Assembly: GCF_014655715.1 (NCBI RefSeq)
Contig: NZ_BNBM01000015.1
Coordinates: 186,001 to 250,000, forward strand
DNA length: 64,000 nucleotides
DNA from: Streptomyces lanatus
Lineage (GTDB): Bacteria > Actinomycetota > Actinomycetes > Streptomycetales > Streptomycetaceae
Direction of reading: 5' to 3'
The position numbers and the translations under genes were made by a program. The notes beneath the pieces were generated by a model. That model was given only the letters and a program-made list of their open reading frames with translations, was not told where the DNA came from and did not search any database. Below, piece after piece: positions 56,118 to 64,000 of this stretch (the stretch's first letter is position 1; each line of letters opens with the position of its first letter).

Positions 56118-57113
56118 CTACCGGCCCAGCTTCTGTGCGGCCTCCGTCGCCCAGTACGTGAGGATGTTGCGCGCCCCGGCCCGCTTGATGCCGGTCAGCG
56201 TCTCCAGGATCGCCCGGTCCCGGTCGATCCAGCCCTTCTCGGCGGCGGCCTCGACCATCGAGTACTCGCCGGAGATCTGATAGGCGGCGACCGGCACGTC
56301 CACGGCGTCGGCGACCCGCGCCAGGATGTCGAGGTAGGGCCCGGCGGGCTTGACCATCACCATGTCGGCCCCCTCCTCCAGATCAAGGGCAAGCTCCCGC
56401 AGCGATTCCCGAGCATTGGCGGGGTCCTGCTGATAGGTCTTCCGATCACCCTTGAGCGACGACCCGACGGCCTCCCGGAACGGCCCGTAGAAGGCGGAGG
56501 CGTACTTGGCCGTATAGGCGAGGATGGCGACGTCCTCCCGCCCGATCTGGTCGAGGGCGTCCCGGACGACCCCGATCTGCCCGTCCATCATCCCGCTGGG
56601 CCCCACGACATGGGCCCCGGCGTCGGCCTGGACCTGCGCCATCTCGGCGTACCGCTCCAGGGTCGCGTCATTGTCGACGCGCCCTTCGCTGTCGAGCACC
56701 CCGCAATGCCCATGATCGACCGTCTCATCGAGACACAGATCGGACATGACGAGCAGCTCGTCGCCGACCTCGGCGCGCACATCGCGGAGGGCGACCTGCA
56801 GAATCCCGTCGGGATCGGTCCCGGGCGTCCCGAGGGCGTCCTTCTTCGACTCCTCCGGCACCCCGAACAGCATGATCCCGGACACCCCGGCAGCCACCGC
56901 CTCCGCGGCGGCCTTCTTCAGACTGTCCCGGGTGTGCTGCACGACCCCCGGCATGGCCTCGATCGGCACCGGCTCACTGACGCCCTCGCGCACGAAGGCA
57001 GGAAGGATGAAGTCGGCGGGGTGCAGCCGGGTCTCGGCGACCATGCGCCGCATCGCGGGCGTGGTCCGCAGACGCCGCGGCCGAGTACCGGGGAAGGATC
57101 CATACGTCGTCAT
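56118..57113 (-). CDS. hemB: Delta-aminolevulinic acid dehydratase (porphobilinogen synthase)
   Basis: 331 residues from the ATG at 57113. HemB condenses two 5-aminolevulinates to porphobilinogen. Schiff-base lysines are visible in YTAKYASAFYGPF and MVMVKPAGPYLD. The metal loop reads CLDETVDHGHCG, with Asp in place of the second Cys of the zinc-type CxC motif, so it is more likely a Mg/monovalent-dependent form, as in other actinobacteria. It converts the product of HemA and HemL (encoded elsewhere in the window) for HemC. Confidence 0.97.
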   Translation of the reverse strand: MTTYGSFPGTRPRRLRTTPAMRRMVAETRLHPADFILPAFVREGVSEPVPIEAMPGVVQHTRDSLKKAAAEAVAAGVSGIMLFGVPEESKKDALGTPGTDPDGILQVALRDVRAEVGDELLVMSDLCLDETVDHGHCGVLDSEGRVDNDATLERYAEMAQVQADAGAHVVGPSGMMDGQIGVVRDALDQIGREDVAILAYTAKYASAFYGPFREAVGSSLKGDRKTYQQDPANARESLRELALDLEEGADMVMVKPAGPYLDILARVADAVDVPVAAYQISGEYSMVEAAAEKGWIDRDRAILETLTGIKRAGARNILTYWATEAAQKLGR

Positions 57114-57257
57114 ACCGCCTACGCTACGCCCGCCCCCGCGGCACCTTTACCAACGTCCCGTCGGGACGCCGCCCCGGCATGCGAGGGCCTCGATCCCGGG
57201 TCCATCCTGAAGAAGAGCCCATTCAGGACCCTCCGTACCGACACCGCGGAGGCCGCG

Positions 57258-58655
57258 ATGACACCCACCCGTCACCTCGACATGCCCGACCTGTTCGCCC
57301 TCTCCGAGATCCACGGCCCGGTCCTGCGCCCCGGCGACGACGGCTACGCCGACGAGGTCACCGGCTTCAACCTGGCCGCGCTGCACACGCCCGAGGTGGT
57401 GGTGGGCGCGACGGGCGCCGACGACGTCGTGACGGCCCTGCGCTGGGCGACGGCCACCGGCACCCCGGTCGCGGTCCAGGCGACGGGCCACGGCGCGAAC
57501 TTCCCGATCGACCACGGCCTGCTGATCAGCACGGCCCGCATGACGGACGTACTCATAGACCCCGACCGGCGCCTGGCCACGGTCGCCGCCGGTGCGAAGT
57601 GGCGCCACGTCCTGGACGCGGCCGCCCCGCACGGCCTGGCTCCCCTGTGCGGCACCGCCTCGGACGCGGGCGTGGTCGGCTACACCCTCGGCGGCGGCCT
57701 GCCGGTCCTCGGCCGGACCTACGGCTACGCCACCGACGCCGTCCGCTCGTTCCAGGTCGTCACCCCCGACGGCACCCTCCGCGTGAGCGACCCCGACCAC
57801 GAGCCCGAACTGTTCTGGGCCCTGCGCGGCGGCAAGGGCAACGTGGGCGTGGTGACGTCCCTGACCTTCGACCTGCTCCCCATCAGCACCCTGTACGGCG
57901 GCGGCATCCACTTCCCGGGCGAGCACGCGGAGACGGTACTGAGAACCTGGACCGACTGGACCCACCGGATCCCCGAGGAGATGTGCAGCGCCTTCACCCT
58001 GCTACGACTGCCACCGCTCCCCCAGATCCCCGAGCCCCTGCGCGGCGGCTTCTGGGCAAGGGTGGCGATCGCCTACACCGGAAACCCACCCGACGCCGAC
58101 CGCCTACTGGCCCCGATCCGCTCGGCAGCACCGGTGGTGGTCGACACGGTGGAAGAGATGCCGTACGCGGCGATGGACCGCATCTTCATGGAACCCCAGG
58201 ACCCCCTCCCCGCGAGGGAGTCGTGCACCCTGCTCCGCGACCTCCCCCCGGACGCCATCACCACGTTCCTGTCCCAGGCGGGCCCGGAGTCCCCCGACTG
58301 CCCCCTGCTGATGGTGGAGATCCGCCACATGGGCGGCGCCCTCGCCCGCCCACCCCGCCTGAAGGACGCCATCTGCGCCCGCGACGCCGGCTACCTCCTG
58401 TCAGCGGTGGGCGTCATGATGACCCCACCCACAGCCGAGGCCATAGAACAGGCAACCACGGCCCTGCACACAGCCATGGCCCCATACGGCACGGGCCACA
58501 CCCTGATCAACATCCACGGCACCCCGGGCGACGCCTCCGACCGGTCCCGCCCCTGGACCCCAGAGGTCTACGACCGCCTCCGCAAGGACAAGTCGAAGTA
58601 CGACCCGGCAAACCTGCTGCGCTTCGGCCACACAATCAGCCCGTCCGGCGTTTGA
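57258..58655 (+). CDS. FAD-binding oxidoreductase (berberine bridge enzyme-like)
   Basis: 465 residues from the ATG at 57258, behind GGAGG. The FAD_binding_4 (PCMH) domain shows VQATGHGAN with the His that could bind flavin covalently, and GTASDAGVVGYTLGGGLPVLGRTYG; the C-terminal BBE segment is YDPANLLRF. Enzymes of this type oxidise alcohols, sugars or specialised metabolites using oxygen. The last residues ISPSGV are encoded by the dispersed repeat at 58638-58709, so the C-terminus was probably altered by repeat insertion. Confidence 0.93.
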   Translation: MTPTRHLDMPDLFALSEIHGPVLRPGDDGYADEVTGFNLAALHTPEVVVGATGADDVVTALRWATATGTPVAVQATGHGANFPIDHGLLISTARMTDVLIDPDRRLATVAAGAKWRHVLDAAAPHGLAPLCGTASDAGVVGYTLGGGLPVLGRTYGYATDAVRSFQVVTPDGTLRVSDPDHEPELFWALRGGKGNVGVVTSLTFDLLPISTLYGGGIHFPGEHAETVLRTWTDWTHRIPEEMCSAFTLLRLPPLPQIPEPLRGGFWARVAIAYTGNPPDADRLLAPIRSAAPVVVDTVEEMPYAAMDRIFMEPQDPLPARESCTLLRDLPPDAITTFLSQAGPESPDCPLLMVEIRHMGGALARPPRLKDAICARDAGYLLSAVGVMMTPPTAEAIEQATTALHTAMAPYGTGHTLINIHGTPGDASDRSRPWTPEVYDRLRKDKSKYDPANLLRFGHTISPSGV

Positions 58656-58709
58656 GGGCAAGGCCCGTTCAGGGCCGACAGCGGGGGTCTGGGGGCCGCA
58701 GGCCCCCAG
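58638..58709 (+). repeat. Dispersed intergenic repeat, copy B, with terminator hairpin
   Basis: It begins AGCCCGTCCGGCGTTTGAGG, 18 bp inside the oxidoreductase gene, contains its stop codon (58653-58655), continues with GGCCCGTTCAGGGCCGA and AGCGGGGGTCTGGGGG, and ends in a 9-bp hairpin, CTGGGGGCC/GGCCCCCAG, at 58689-58709 with a GCA loop. Copy A at 36674-36740 is nearly the same in the other orientation. It terminates the oxidoreductase transcript and may be a mobile or amplified non-coding element. Confidence 0.82.
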
Positions 58710-58755
58710 GGACGGGACGGGTAGGGGCGGCGGGGGCGAAACCCCCACCCAACCC

Positions 58756-60462
58756 CTACGTAGTAGACCGCCGCCGCCGAGCCCCCGGCCGCCGCTCACT
58801 CGGCCGAGTAACCGGATCCCCGGCCTCCACAGCCGCAGCCCTCCGCCGCAACCCGAAGTCGGCCAACGCCTCAGCCAGCTTGTGCACAGACGGCTCCGGA
58901 GCCATCACATCCACCCGAAGCCCATGCTCCTCAGCGGTCTTAGCCGTAGCAGGCCCGATACACGCGATCACAGTCACGTTGTGCGGCTTACCAGCGATCC
59001 CCACCAGATTCCGCACAGTGGAAGACGACGTAAAGAGAACGGCATCAAAGCCACCCCCCTTGATCGCCTCCCGAGTCTCCGCCGGCGGCGGCGAGGCCCG
59101 CACGGTCCGATAGGCCGTGACGTCATCGACCTCCCAGCCAAGCTCGATGAGCCCGGCCACCAACGTCTCCGTAGCGATGTCGGCCCGGGGCAGAAACACC
59201 CGGTCGATCGGGTCGAAAACAGGGTCATAGGGAGGCCAGTCCTCAAGCAACCCGGCAGCCGACTGCTCCCCGCTGGGCACAAGATCCGGCTTCACACCAA
59301 AGGCGATCAACGCCTTGGCGGTCTGCTCCCCCACCGCCGCGACCTTGATCCCGGCGAAGGCCCGAGCATCGAGCCCGTACTCCTCGAACTTCTCCCGCAC
59401 CGCCTTGACCGCGTTCACCGAGGTGAAGGCGATCCATTCATACCGCCCGGTCACGAGCCCCTTCACGGCCCGCTCCATCTGCTGAGGCGTCCGCGGCGGC
59501 TCGACGGCGATCGTCGGCACCTCGTGCGGCACGGCCCCGTACGACCGCAACTGGTCGGAGAGCGAAGCCGCCTGCTCCTTCGTACGCGGCACGAGCACCC
59601 GCCACCCGAAGAGCGGCTTGGACTCGAACCACGACAACTGGTCGCGCTGTGCTGCGGCGGAACGCTCACCGACCACGGCTATCACCGGCCGCCCGCCCTC
59701 GGGCGAGGGCAGCACCTTGGCCTGCTTCAAAGTCTGCGCGATGGTCCCGAGCGTGGCCGTCCAGGTCCGCTGCCGCGTCGTGGTACCGGCAACGGTCACC
59801 GTCAACGGCGTATCGGGCTTACGCCCCGCGGAAACCAGCTCACCGGCAGCGGCACCCACGCCATCGAGCGTCGTGGAAACCACAACGGTCCCGTCCGAGG
59901 CACCCACCTCGGTCCAGCACCGGTCGGACGCCGTCCGCGCGTCGACGAACCGCACGTCCGCGCCCTGCGCGTCCCGCAACGGCACACCGGCATACGCGGG
60001 CACGCCCACGGCCGCGGCGACACCCGGCACGACCTCGAACGGCACACCGGCCGCGGCGCACGCCAGCATCTCCTCGGTGGCGTACGTGTCGAGCCCGGGA
60101 TCCCCGGACACCGCACGCACGACCCGCCTGCCGCCGCGCGCGGCCTCCATGACAAGATGTGCGGCATCCCGCACCGCGGGTAGCCCAGCGGTCGTTGACG
60201 CGCCGTCAACAACCGCTAGTTGAGGCGTGCCTGTGCCAGGGACGGCGTCCGCGTCGGGACCCGTGTCCGTGTGCACTTCGGCTACGCCCGCTCTGGCGTG
60301 CTGGCGCACGACGTCGAGCACTTCGTGCTCGGCGACGAGTACGTCGGCGTTCGCCAGCGCCTCGACGGCGCGCAGAGTCAGCAGCCCCGGATCCCCGGGT
60401 CCGGCACCGAGGAAGGTGACGTGCCCGTGTTCAAGGCCGGCGGGAAGGGTGGTGGGGCTCAC
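58756..60462 (-). CDS. hemD: Uroporphyrinogen-III synthase fused to a SUMT-like domain
   Basis: 568 residues from the GTG at 60462, which overlaps the hemC stop (GTGA). The N-terminal half resembles uroporphyrinogen-III C-methyltransferase (GAGPGDPGLLTLRAVEAL), but the later SAM-site motifs are altered: the usual GDPFxFGRGGEE is SGDPGLDTYATEEM, and the Pro-Leu-Thr-His-Arg segment is missing. The C-terminal about 260 residues are HemD (RTKEQAASLSDQL, AFTSVNAVKAV, LFTSSSTVRNLVG), which close and invert ring D. Pathway position: after HemC. It is the last gene of the rex-hemA-hemC-hemD operon. Confidence 0.95.
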   Translation of the reverse strand: MSPTTLPAGLEHGHVTFLGAGPGDPGLLTLRAVEALANADVLVAEHEVLDVVRQHARAGVAEVHTDTGPDADAVPGTGTPQLAVVDGASTTAGLPAVRDAAHLVMEAARGGRRVVRAVSGDPGLDTYATEEMLACAAAGVPFEVVPGVAAAVGVPAYAGVPLRDAQGADVRFVDARTASDRCWTEVGASDGTVVVSTTLDGVGAAAGELVSAGRKPDTPLTVTVAGTTTRQRTWTATLGTIAQTLKQAKVLPSPEGGRPVIAVVGERSAAAQRDQLSWFESKPLFGWRVLVPRTKEQAASLSDQLRSYGAVPHEVPTIAVEPPRTPQQMERAVKGLVTGRYEWIAFTSVNAVKAVREKFEEYGLDARAFAGIKVAAVGEQTAKALIAFGVKPDLVPSGEQSAAGLLEDWPPYDPVFDPIDRVFLPRADIATETLVAGLIELGWEVDDVTAYRTVRASPPPAETREAIKGGGFDAVLFTSSSTVRNLVGIAGKPHNVTVIACIGPATAKTAEEHGLRVDVMAPEPSVHKLAEALADFGLRRRAAAVEAGDPVTRPSERRPGARRRRSTT

Positions 60463-61418
60463 TGTGCTCGCTCCCCCATCAGACCGGCCGCGCCCTGGGC
60501 AAGCATCTCGGTAGCGAGTTCGCGACCGAGCGCCAGCGCTTGGTCGTGCGTCTCGGGCACGGGACCGGTGGTGGACAGCTGCACCATCCGCGTGCCGTCG
60601 GTCGTGCCGACGACGCCGCGCAGGCGCATTTCCTTGACAATCTGCCCGTCGGCCAGAAGGTCGGCCAGCGCGCCCACAGGGGCGGAGCAGCCGGCCTCCA
60701 GGGCGGCGAGCAGTGAGCGTTCGGCGGTCACGGCGACCCGGGTGAACGGGTCGTCGAGCTCGCCGAGCGCGGCGACGAGGTCCGCGTTGTCCGCGGTGCA
60801 CTCGATCGCCAGTGCCCCCTGGCCGGGGGCGGGCAAAACTGTGTCGACCGAGAGGAAATCGGTCACTTCGTCGATACGGCCGATGCGCTGCAGCCCGGCA
60901 GCAGCCAGCACCACCGCGTCGAACTCACCATCGCGCACGTACCGGATCCGGGTATCCACATTCCCCCGGATCGCAACCGTCTCGAAATCAAGCCCGTGGC
61001 TGCGCGCGTACGCGTTCAGCTGCGCCATCCGCCGCGGCGAACCCGTACCGATGCGCGCCCCGCGCGGCAGATCGGTGAGTTTCAGCGCATCACGCGCGAC
61101 GATCACATCGCGCGGGTCCTCGCGCTCGGGTACGGCCGCCAGGGCCAGTTCCTCGGGCTGCGTGGTCGGCAGGTCCTTCAGGGAGTGCACGGCGAAGTCG
61201 ACCTCGCCCCTGACGAGGGCGTCGCGCAGGGCGGTGACGAACACACCCGTGCCGCCGATCTGCGCGAGGGCCTCGCGCGAGACATCGCCGTACGTGGTGA
61301 TCTCGACCAGCTCGACGGGCCGTCCGGTCACCTGGCTCACCGCGTCGGCGACCTGCCCGGACTGGGCCATGGCGAGCTTGCTGCGCCTGGTGCCGAGCCG
61401 TAGTGGCGCTTGAGTCAT
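60459..61418 (-). CDS. hemC: Porphobilinogen deaminase (hydroxymethylbilane synthase)
   Basis: 319 residues from the ATG at 61418, overlapping the hemA stop. HemC polymerises four porphobilinogens to hydroxymethylbilane. The N-terminal LRLGTRRSKLAMAQ, substrate-binding HSLKDLPT, GSPRRMAQLNA and the dipyrromethane cofactor cysteine C244 in LEAGCSAPVGA are all present. Translationally coupled on both sides, it works between HemB and HemD. Confidence 0.98.
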   Translation of the reverse strand: MTQAPLRLGTRRSKLAMAQSGQVADAVSQVTGRPVELVEITTYGDVSREALAQIGGTGVFVTALRDALVRGEVDFAVHSLKDLPTTQPEELALAAVPEREDPRDVIVARDALKLTDLPRGARIGTGSPRRMAQLNAYARSHGLDFETVAIRGNVDTRIRYVRDGEFDAVVLAAAGLQRIGRIDEVTDFLSVDTVLPAPGQGALAIECTADNADLVAALGELDDPFTRVAVTAERSLLAALEAGCSAPVGALADLLADGQIVKEMRLRGVVGTTDGTRMVQLSTTGPVPETHDQALALGRELATEMLAQGAAGLMGERAQ

Positions 61419-63130
61419 CGTGGGCCTCGGTTCTTCTCGGTGCTGTCCTCGGCGCGGGAGACGGAGGCCACCGTCTCCTGATCGAGGTCGAACAGGGTCC
61501 GCAGGGCATCCGCGTAACCGGCGCCGCCGGGCTCGGCGGCGAGCTGCTTGACCCGCACGGTCGGGGCGTGCAGCAGCTTGTCGACCACGCGCTTGACGGT
61601 CTGCGTGATCTCGCCCCGGTGCTTGTCGTCGAGGCCGGGCAGCCGGCCTTCCAGCCGGGCGATCTCGTTCGCCACGACATCGGCGGCCATCGCCCGCAGC
61701 GCCACGACGGTCGGCGTGATGTGCGCGGCCCGGAGCGCCGCCCCGAACGCCGCGACCTCGTCGGAGACGATACGGCGGACCTGGTCGACGTCGGACGCCA
61801 TCGGAGCGTCGGCGGAAGCTTCCGCCAGCGACTCGATGTCGACCAGACTCACCCCGGCCAGCCGGTGCACGGCGGCGTCGATGTCGCGGGGCATGGCGAG
61901 GTCGAGGAGCGTCAGGACCGGCGTCGGCCGGGGCACCTCGGCGACCGGCTCGGGCTTGCGGCGCTCGGGGATGCGGCCGACGGTGGCCACGGTCGCGGCG
62001 AGCGCGGTGATCAGCTCGGCATCGGCCTCGGGGCTGCGCCGGGCGGCCTCCCGCCGGTCGACGGCACTGCCCGCGGCCCACGCCGCGTGCTGCTCCAGGG
62101 TGGCCGCGTCCATGCCGGCGACGGCTTCCTCGCCGAGCACAGAGAAACCTCCCTGCACGGCGGCGATGTCGAGCGGGCAGTTCTCGTCGGTGCCGACGCT
62201 GGTGGGCGGCAGCGGAGTCTGCCGTACGTCCGTGGAGTCGGCGACCGTCCGGGGCGCGGGCGTGCCCGCCTCCGTGAAGGCGACCGGCTGCCCGGTACGG
62301 CCCTCCACCGCGGCGGCGACCTCCTCGGCGGTGAGGACGAGCCCCGTCGCGCCTGTGCAGGAGACGGCGACGTCGGCACGTGTCAGCTCGACCGGCACCG
62401 ACTCCATCGGTACCGCGCGGGCCGGCACGTCCGTGCCGTCGTTCAGGATCTCCACGAGCCGCTCGGCCCGGTCCTGCGTCCGGTTGGCGATGACGATCTC
62501 GGCGACCCCGGCCCGCGCGAGCGTCGCCGCGGCCAGCGAGGACATCGACCCCGCGCCGATGACCAGGGCCTTCTTGCCGCGGGCCCACGCCGTGACGTCC
62601 GCCCCCTCGGCCAGCTGCTCAAGCCCGAAGGTGACCAGGGACTGCCCGGCGCGGTCGATCCCGGTCTCGGAGTGGGCGCGCTTACCGACCCGCAGGGCCT
62701 GCTGGAACAGATCGTTCAGCAGCCGCCCGGCGCTGTGCAGCTCCTGCGCCTTGGCGAGGGAGTCCTTGATCTGCCCGAGGATCTGGCCCTCGCCGACGAC
62801 CATGGAGTCGAGCCCGCAGGCCACCGAGAAAAGGTGGTGGACGGCCCGGTCCTCGTAGTGGACGTAGAGGTACGGAGTGAGCTCGTCCAGCCCCACCCCG
62901 CTGTGCTGGGCGAGCAGCGTGGACAGCTCGGCGACACCGGCGTGGAACTTGTCCACGTCGGCGTACAGCTCGATGCGGTTGCAGGTGGCCAGCACGGCGG
63001 CCTCGGTGGCCGGCTCGGCGGCGATCGTGTCCTGCAGCAGCTTGATCTGGGCGTCCGCGCTCAGCGCGGCCCGCTCCAGGACGCTGACCGGGGCGCTGCG
63101 GTGGCTCAGCCCGACGACGAGGAGACTCAT
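61415..63130 (-). CDS. hemA: Glutamyl-tRNA reductase
   Basis: 571 residues from the ATG at 63130, overlapping the rex stop. HemA reduces glutamyl-tRNA to glutamate-1-semialdehyde, committing glutamate to heme. The N-terminal domain has LSHRSAPVSVLE and the catalytic C50 in ATCNRIELY; the NADP domain has GSMSSLAAATLA and ANRTQDRAERL. At 571 residues it is over 100 longer than typical enzymes; the extra residues (about 285-400) interrupt the region before LLDLAMPRDID. HemL needs its product. It is transcribed from the Rex-controlled promoter. Confidence 0.97.
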   Translation of the reverse strand: MSLLVVGLSHRSAPVSVLERAALSADAQIKLLQDTIAAEPATEAAVLATCNRIELYADVDKFHAGVAELSTLLAQHSGVGLDELTPYLYVHYEDRAVHHLFSVACGLDSMVVGEGQILGQIKDSLAKAQELHSAGRLLNDLFQQALRVGKRAHSETGIDRAGQSLVTFGLEQLAEGADVTAWARGKKALVIGAGSMSSLAAATLARAGVAEIVIANRTQDRAERLVEILNDGTDVPARAVPMESVPVELTRADVAVSCTGATGLVLTAEEVAAAVEGRTGQPVAFTEAGTPAPRTVADSTDVRQTPLPPTSVGTDENCPLDIAAVQGGFSVLGEEAVAGMDAATLEQHAAWAAGSAVDRREAARRSPEADAELITALAATVATVGRIPERRKPEPVAEVPRPTPVLTLLDLAMPRDIDAAVHRLAGVSLVDIESLAEASADAPMASDVDQVRRIVSDEVAAFGAALRAAHITPTVVALRAMAADVVANEIARLEGRLPGLDDKHRGEITQTVKRVVDKLLHAPTVRVKQLAAEPGGAGYADALRTLFDLDQETVASVSRAEDSTEKNRGPR

Positions 63131-63903
63131 GCCGGCATCACGGCGGGTACGTCCCCGTCCGGGCCCTGATCGGCGGAGTCGTCGGACCCCGGGCGGGTGA
63201 CGGCGGCCGGTCCGCTGCCGTCGGTGTGGGCGGCGGCCTCCTCGCCGGCCTTGCGCTGCTCGTGGAAGGCGAGGATCTGCAGCTCGATGGAGAGGTCGAC
63301 CTTGCGCACGTCGACGCCGTCCGGGACGGTCAGCACGGTCGGCGCGAAGTTCAGGATGGAGGTGACGCCGGCGGCCACGAGCCGGTCGCAGACCGGCTGG
63401 GCGGCACCGGCGGGGGTGGCGATGACACCGATGGACACGCCGTTGTCCTGGATGATCTTCTCCAGGTCGTCGGAGTGCTGCACCGGGATCCCGGCGACGG
63501 GCTTGCCCGCCATGGCCGGGTCGGCGTCGATCAGCGCGGCCACCCGGAAGCCACGGGAGGCGAACCCGCCGTAGTTGGCGAGGGCGGCACCGAGGTTACC
63601 GATACCGACGATCACAACCGGCCAGTCCTGCGTGAGCCCCAGCTCACGGGAGATCTGGTAGACGAGATACTCGACGTCGTAGCCGACACCGCGCGTTCCG
63701 TAGGACCCGAGGTACGAGAAGTCCTTGCGCAGCTTGGCGGAGTTGACTCCCGCCGCGGCCGCGAGCTCCTCGGAGGAGACCGTGGGTACCGAGCGCTCCG
63801 ACAGTGCGGTCAGCGCGCGGAGGTACAGCGGAAGCCTGGCGACGGTGGCCTCGGGAATCCCTCGGCTGCGGGTCGCCGGTCGGTGAGTTCGGCCAGTTGC
63901 CAC
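63127..63903 (-). CDS. rex: Redox-sensing transcriptional repressor Rex
   Basis: 258 residues from a GTG at 63903. A winged helix-turn-helix (about residues 18-75, TVSSEELAAAAGVNSAKLRKDFSYLG) joins a Rossmann domain with the NAD(H)-binding GIGNLG at 100-105. Rex binds DNA when NADH/NAD+ is low and releases at high NADH, linking respiration to gene expression. The C-terminal tail of about 40 residues is acidic and Gly/Asp-rich. Its operator is at 63983-64000; in S. coelicolor Rex is known to control its own operon with hem genes. Confidence 0.97.
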   Translation of the reverse strand: MATGRTHRPATRSRGIPEATVARLPLYLRALTALSERSVPTVSSEELAAAAGVNSAKLRKDFSYLGSYGTRGVGYDVEYLVYQISRELGLTQDWPVVIVGIGNLGAALANYGGFASRGFRVAALIDADPAMAGKPVAGIPVQHSDDLEKIIQDNGVSIGVIATPAGAAQPVCDRLVAAGVTSILNFAPTVLTVPDGVDVRKVDLSIELQILAFHEQRKAGEEAAAHTDGSGPAAVTRPGSDDSADQGPDGDVPAVMPA

Positions 63904-63982
63904 GGTGCTCCTGCGGGTAGAGCGGGGCTGTAGGCGGTCACACGTCCCTACATGACCGCCCCGTCGAATGCAGGCTATGTCT

Positions 63983-64000
63983 TTGTGAACGCGTGCACAA
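63983..64000. promoter_or_regulatory. Rex operator (ROP) upstream of rex-hemACD
   Basis: TTGTGAACGCGTGCACAA at the right edge has half-sites TTGTGAAC and GTGCACAA, differing by one base from a perfect palindrome and matching the Rex consensus TTGTGAANNNNTTCACAA at all but one position. It lies 80 bp before the rex start codon, fitting autorepression. It ends at the window edge. Confidence 0.88.

Noticed and set aside
1..64000. tRNA, rRNA or riboswitch genes
   Set aside because: I saw no cloverleaf with a TTC loop, no rRNA sequence, and no recognisable cobalamin, FMN or other riboswitch core, though short RNA genes could be missed without a search.

Overview
The window is chromosomal DNA of a Streptomyces-type actinomycete. 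This rests on very high GC throughout, frequent GTG starts and 4-bp ATGA/GTGA overlaps, the futalosine menaquinone genes, a Rex-hemA-hemC-hemD operon headed by a Rex operator, DUF3558 lipoproteins, Ccs/Res cytochrome c maturation, and two copies of an intergenic repeat that I recall as common in Streptomyces. I see no rRNA, tRNA, transposase, integrase, phage gene or CRISPR array.

Layout. 1-3.5 kb: the end of a TetR gene and an overlapping pair of SPFH (band 7) membrane proteins. 3.6-9.5 kb (minus strand): late futalosine-route menaquinone genes (mqnL, mqnP, ubiX-type, mqnE) with an Lrp/AsnC regulator, a GNAT acetyltransferase and a DUF4229 protein. 9.6-14 kb (plus strand): a PLD-N-like membrane protein, transglutaminase-like protein, deaminase, IPNS-like oxygenase and stand-alone condensation-domain protein. 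14-22.3 kb (minus strand): SRPBCC protein, ccsB/resB/ccdA/resA, deacetylase-like lipoprotein, histidine phosphatase and hemL. 22.6-30 kb: small regulator/target units (TetR with tautomerase and dehydrogenase, TetR with an NAD(P)-binding reductase, LysR with an EamA exporter) and a secreted beta-helix protein. 30-36.6 kb: an FHA protein coupled to a Ser/Thr kinase, an M20 peptidase and a two-component system. 36.7-42.6 kb: a flavin reductase/luciferase-like monooxygenase pair and assorted small genes. 42.6-51 kb: rtcB, two DUF3558 lipoproteins, a DUF2637 protein, lysS and argS. 51-54.4 kb: a secreted peptidoglycan-binding repeat protein divergent from two coupled HTH/transmembrane proteins, then a DUF4253 protein. 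54.4-64 kb: an aminotransferase, a small lipoprotein, hemB, a FAD oxidoreductase, and the rex-hemA-hemC-hemD operon ending at a Rex site at the right edge.

How the genes work together. Respiration is the main theme: menaquinone synthesis, cytochrome c maturation and tetrapyrrole synthesis (hemA, hemL, hemB, hemC and hemD cover glutamyl-tRNA to uroporphyrinogen III), with Rex linking the hem operon to NADH/NAD+ balance. The second theme is envelope sensing. The kinase carries an ectodomain resembling the DUF3558 lipoproteins found elsewhere in the window. The coupled HTH proteins join a DNA-binding domain through one membrane segment to a peptidoglycan-binding or DUF2690 ectodomain. The latter locus is the best candidate for an undescribed system here.
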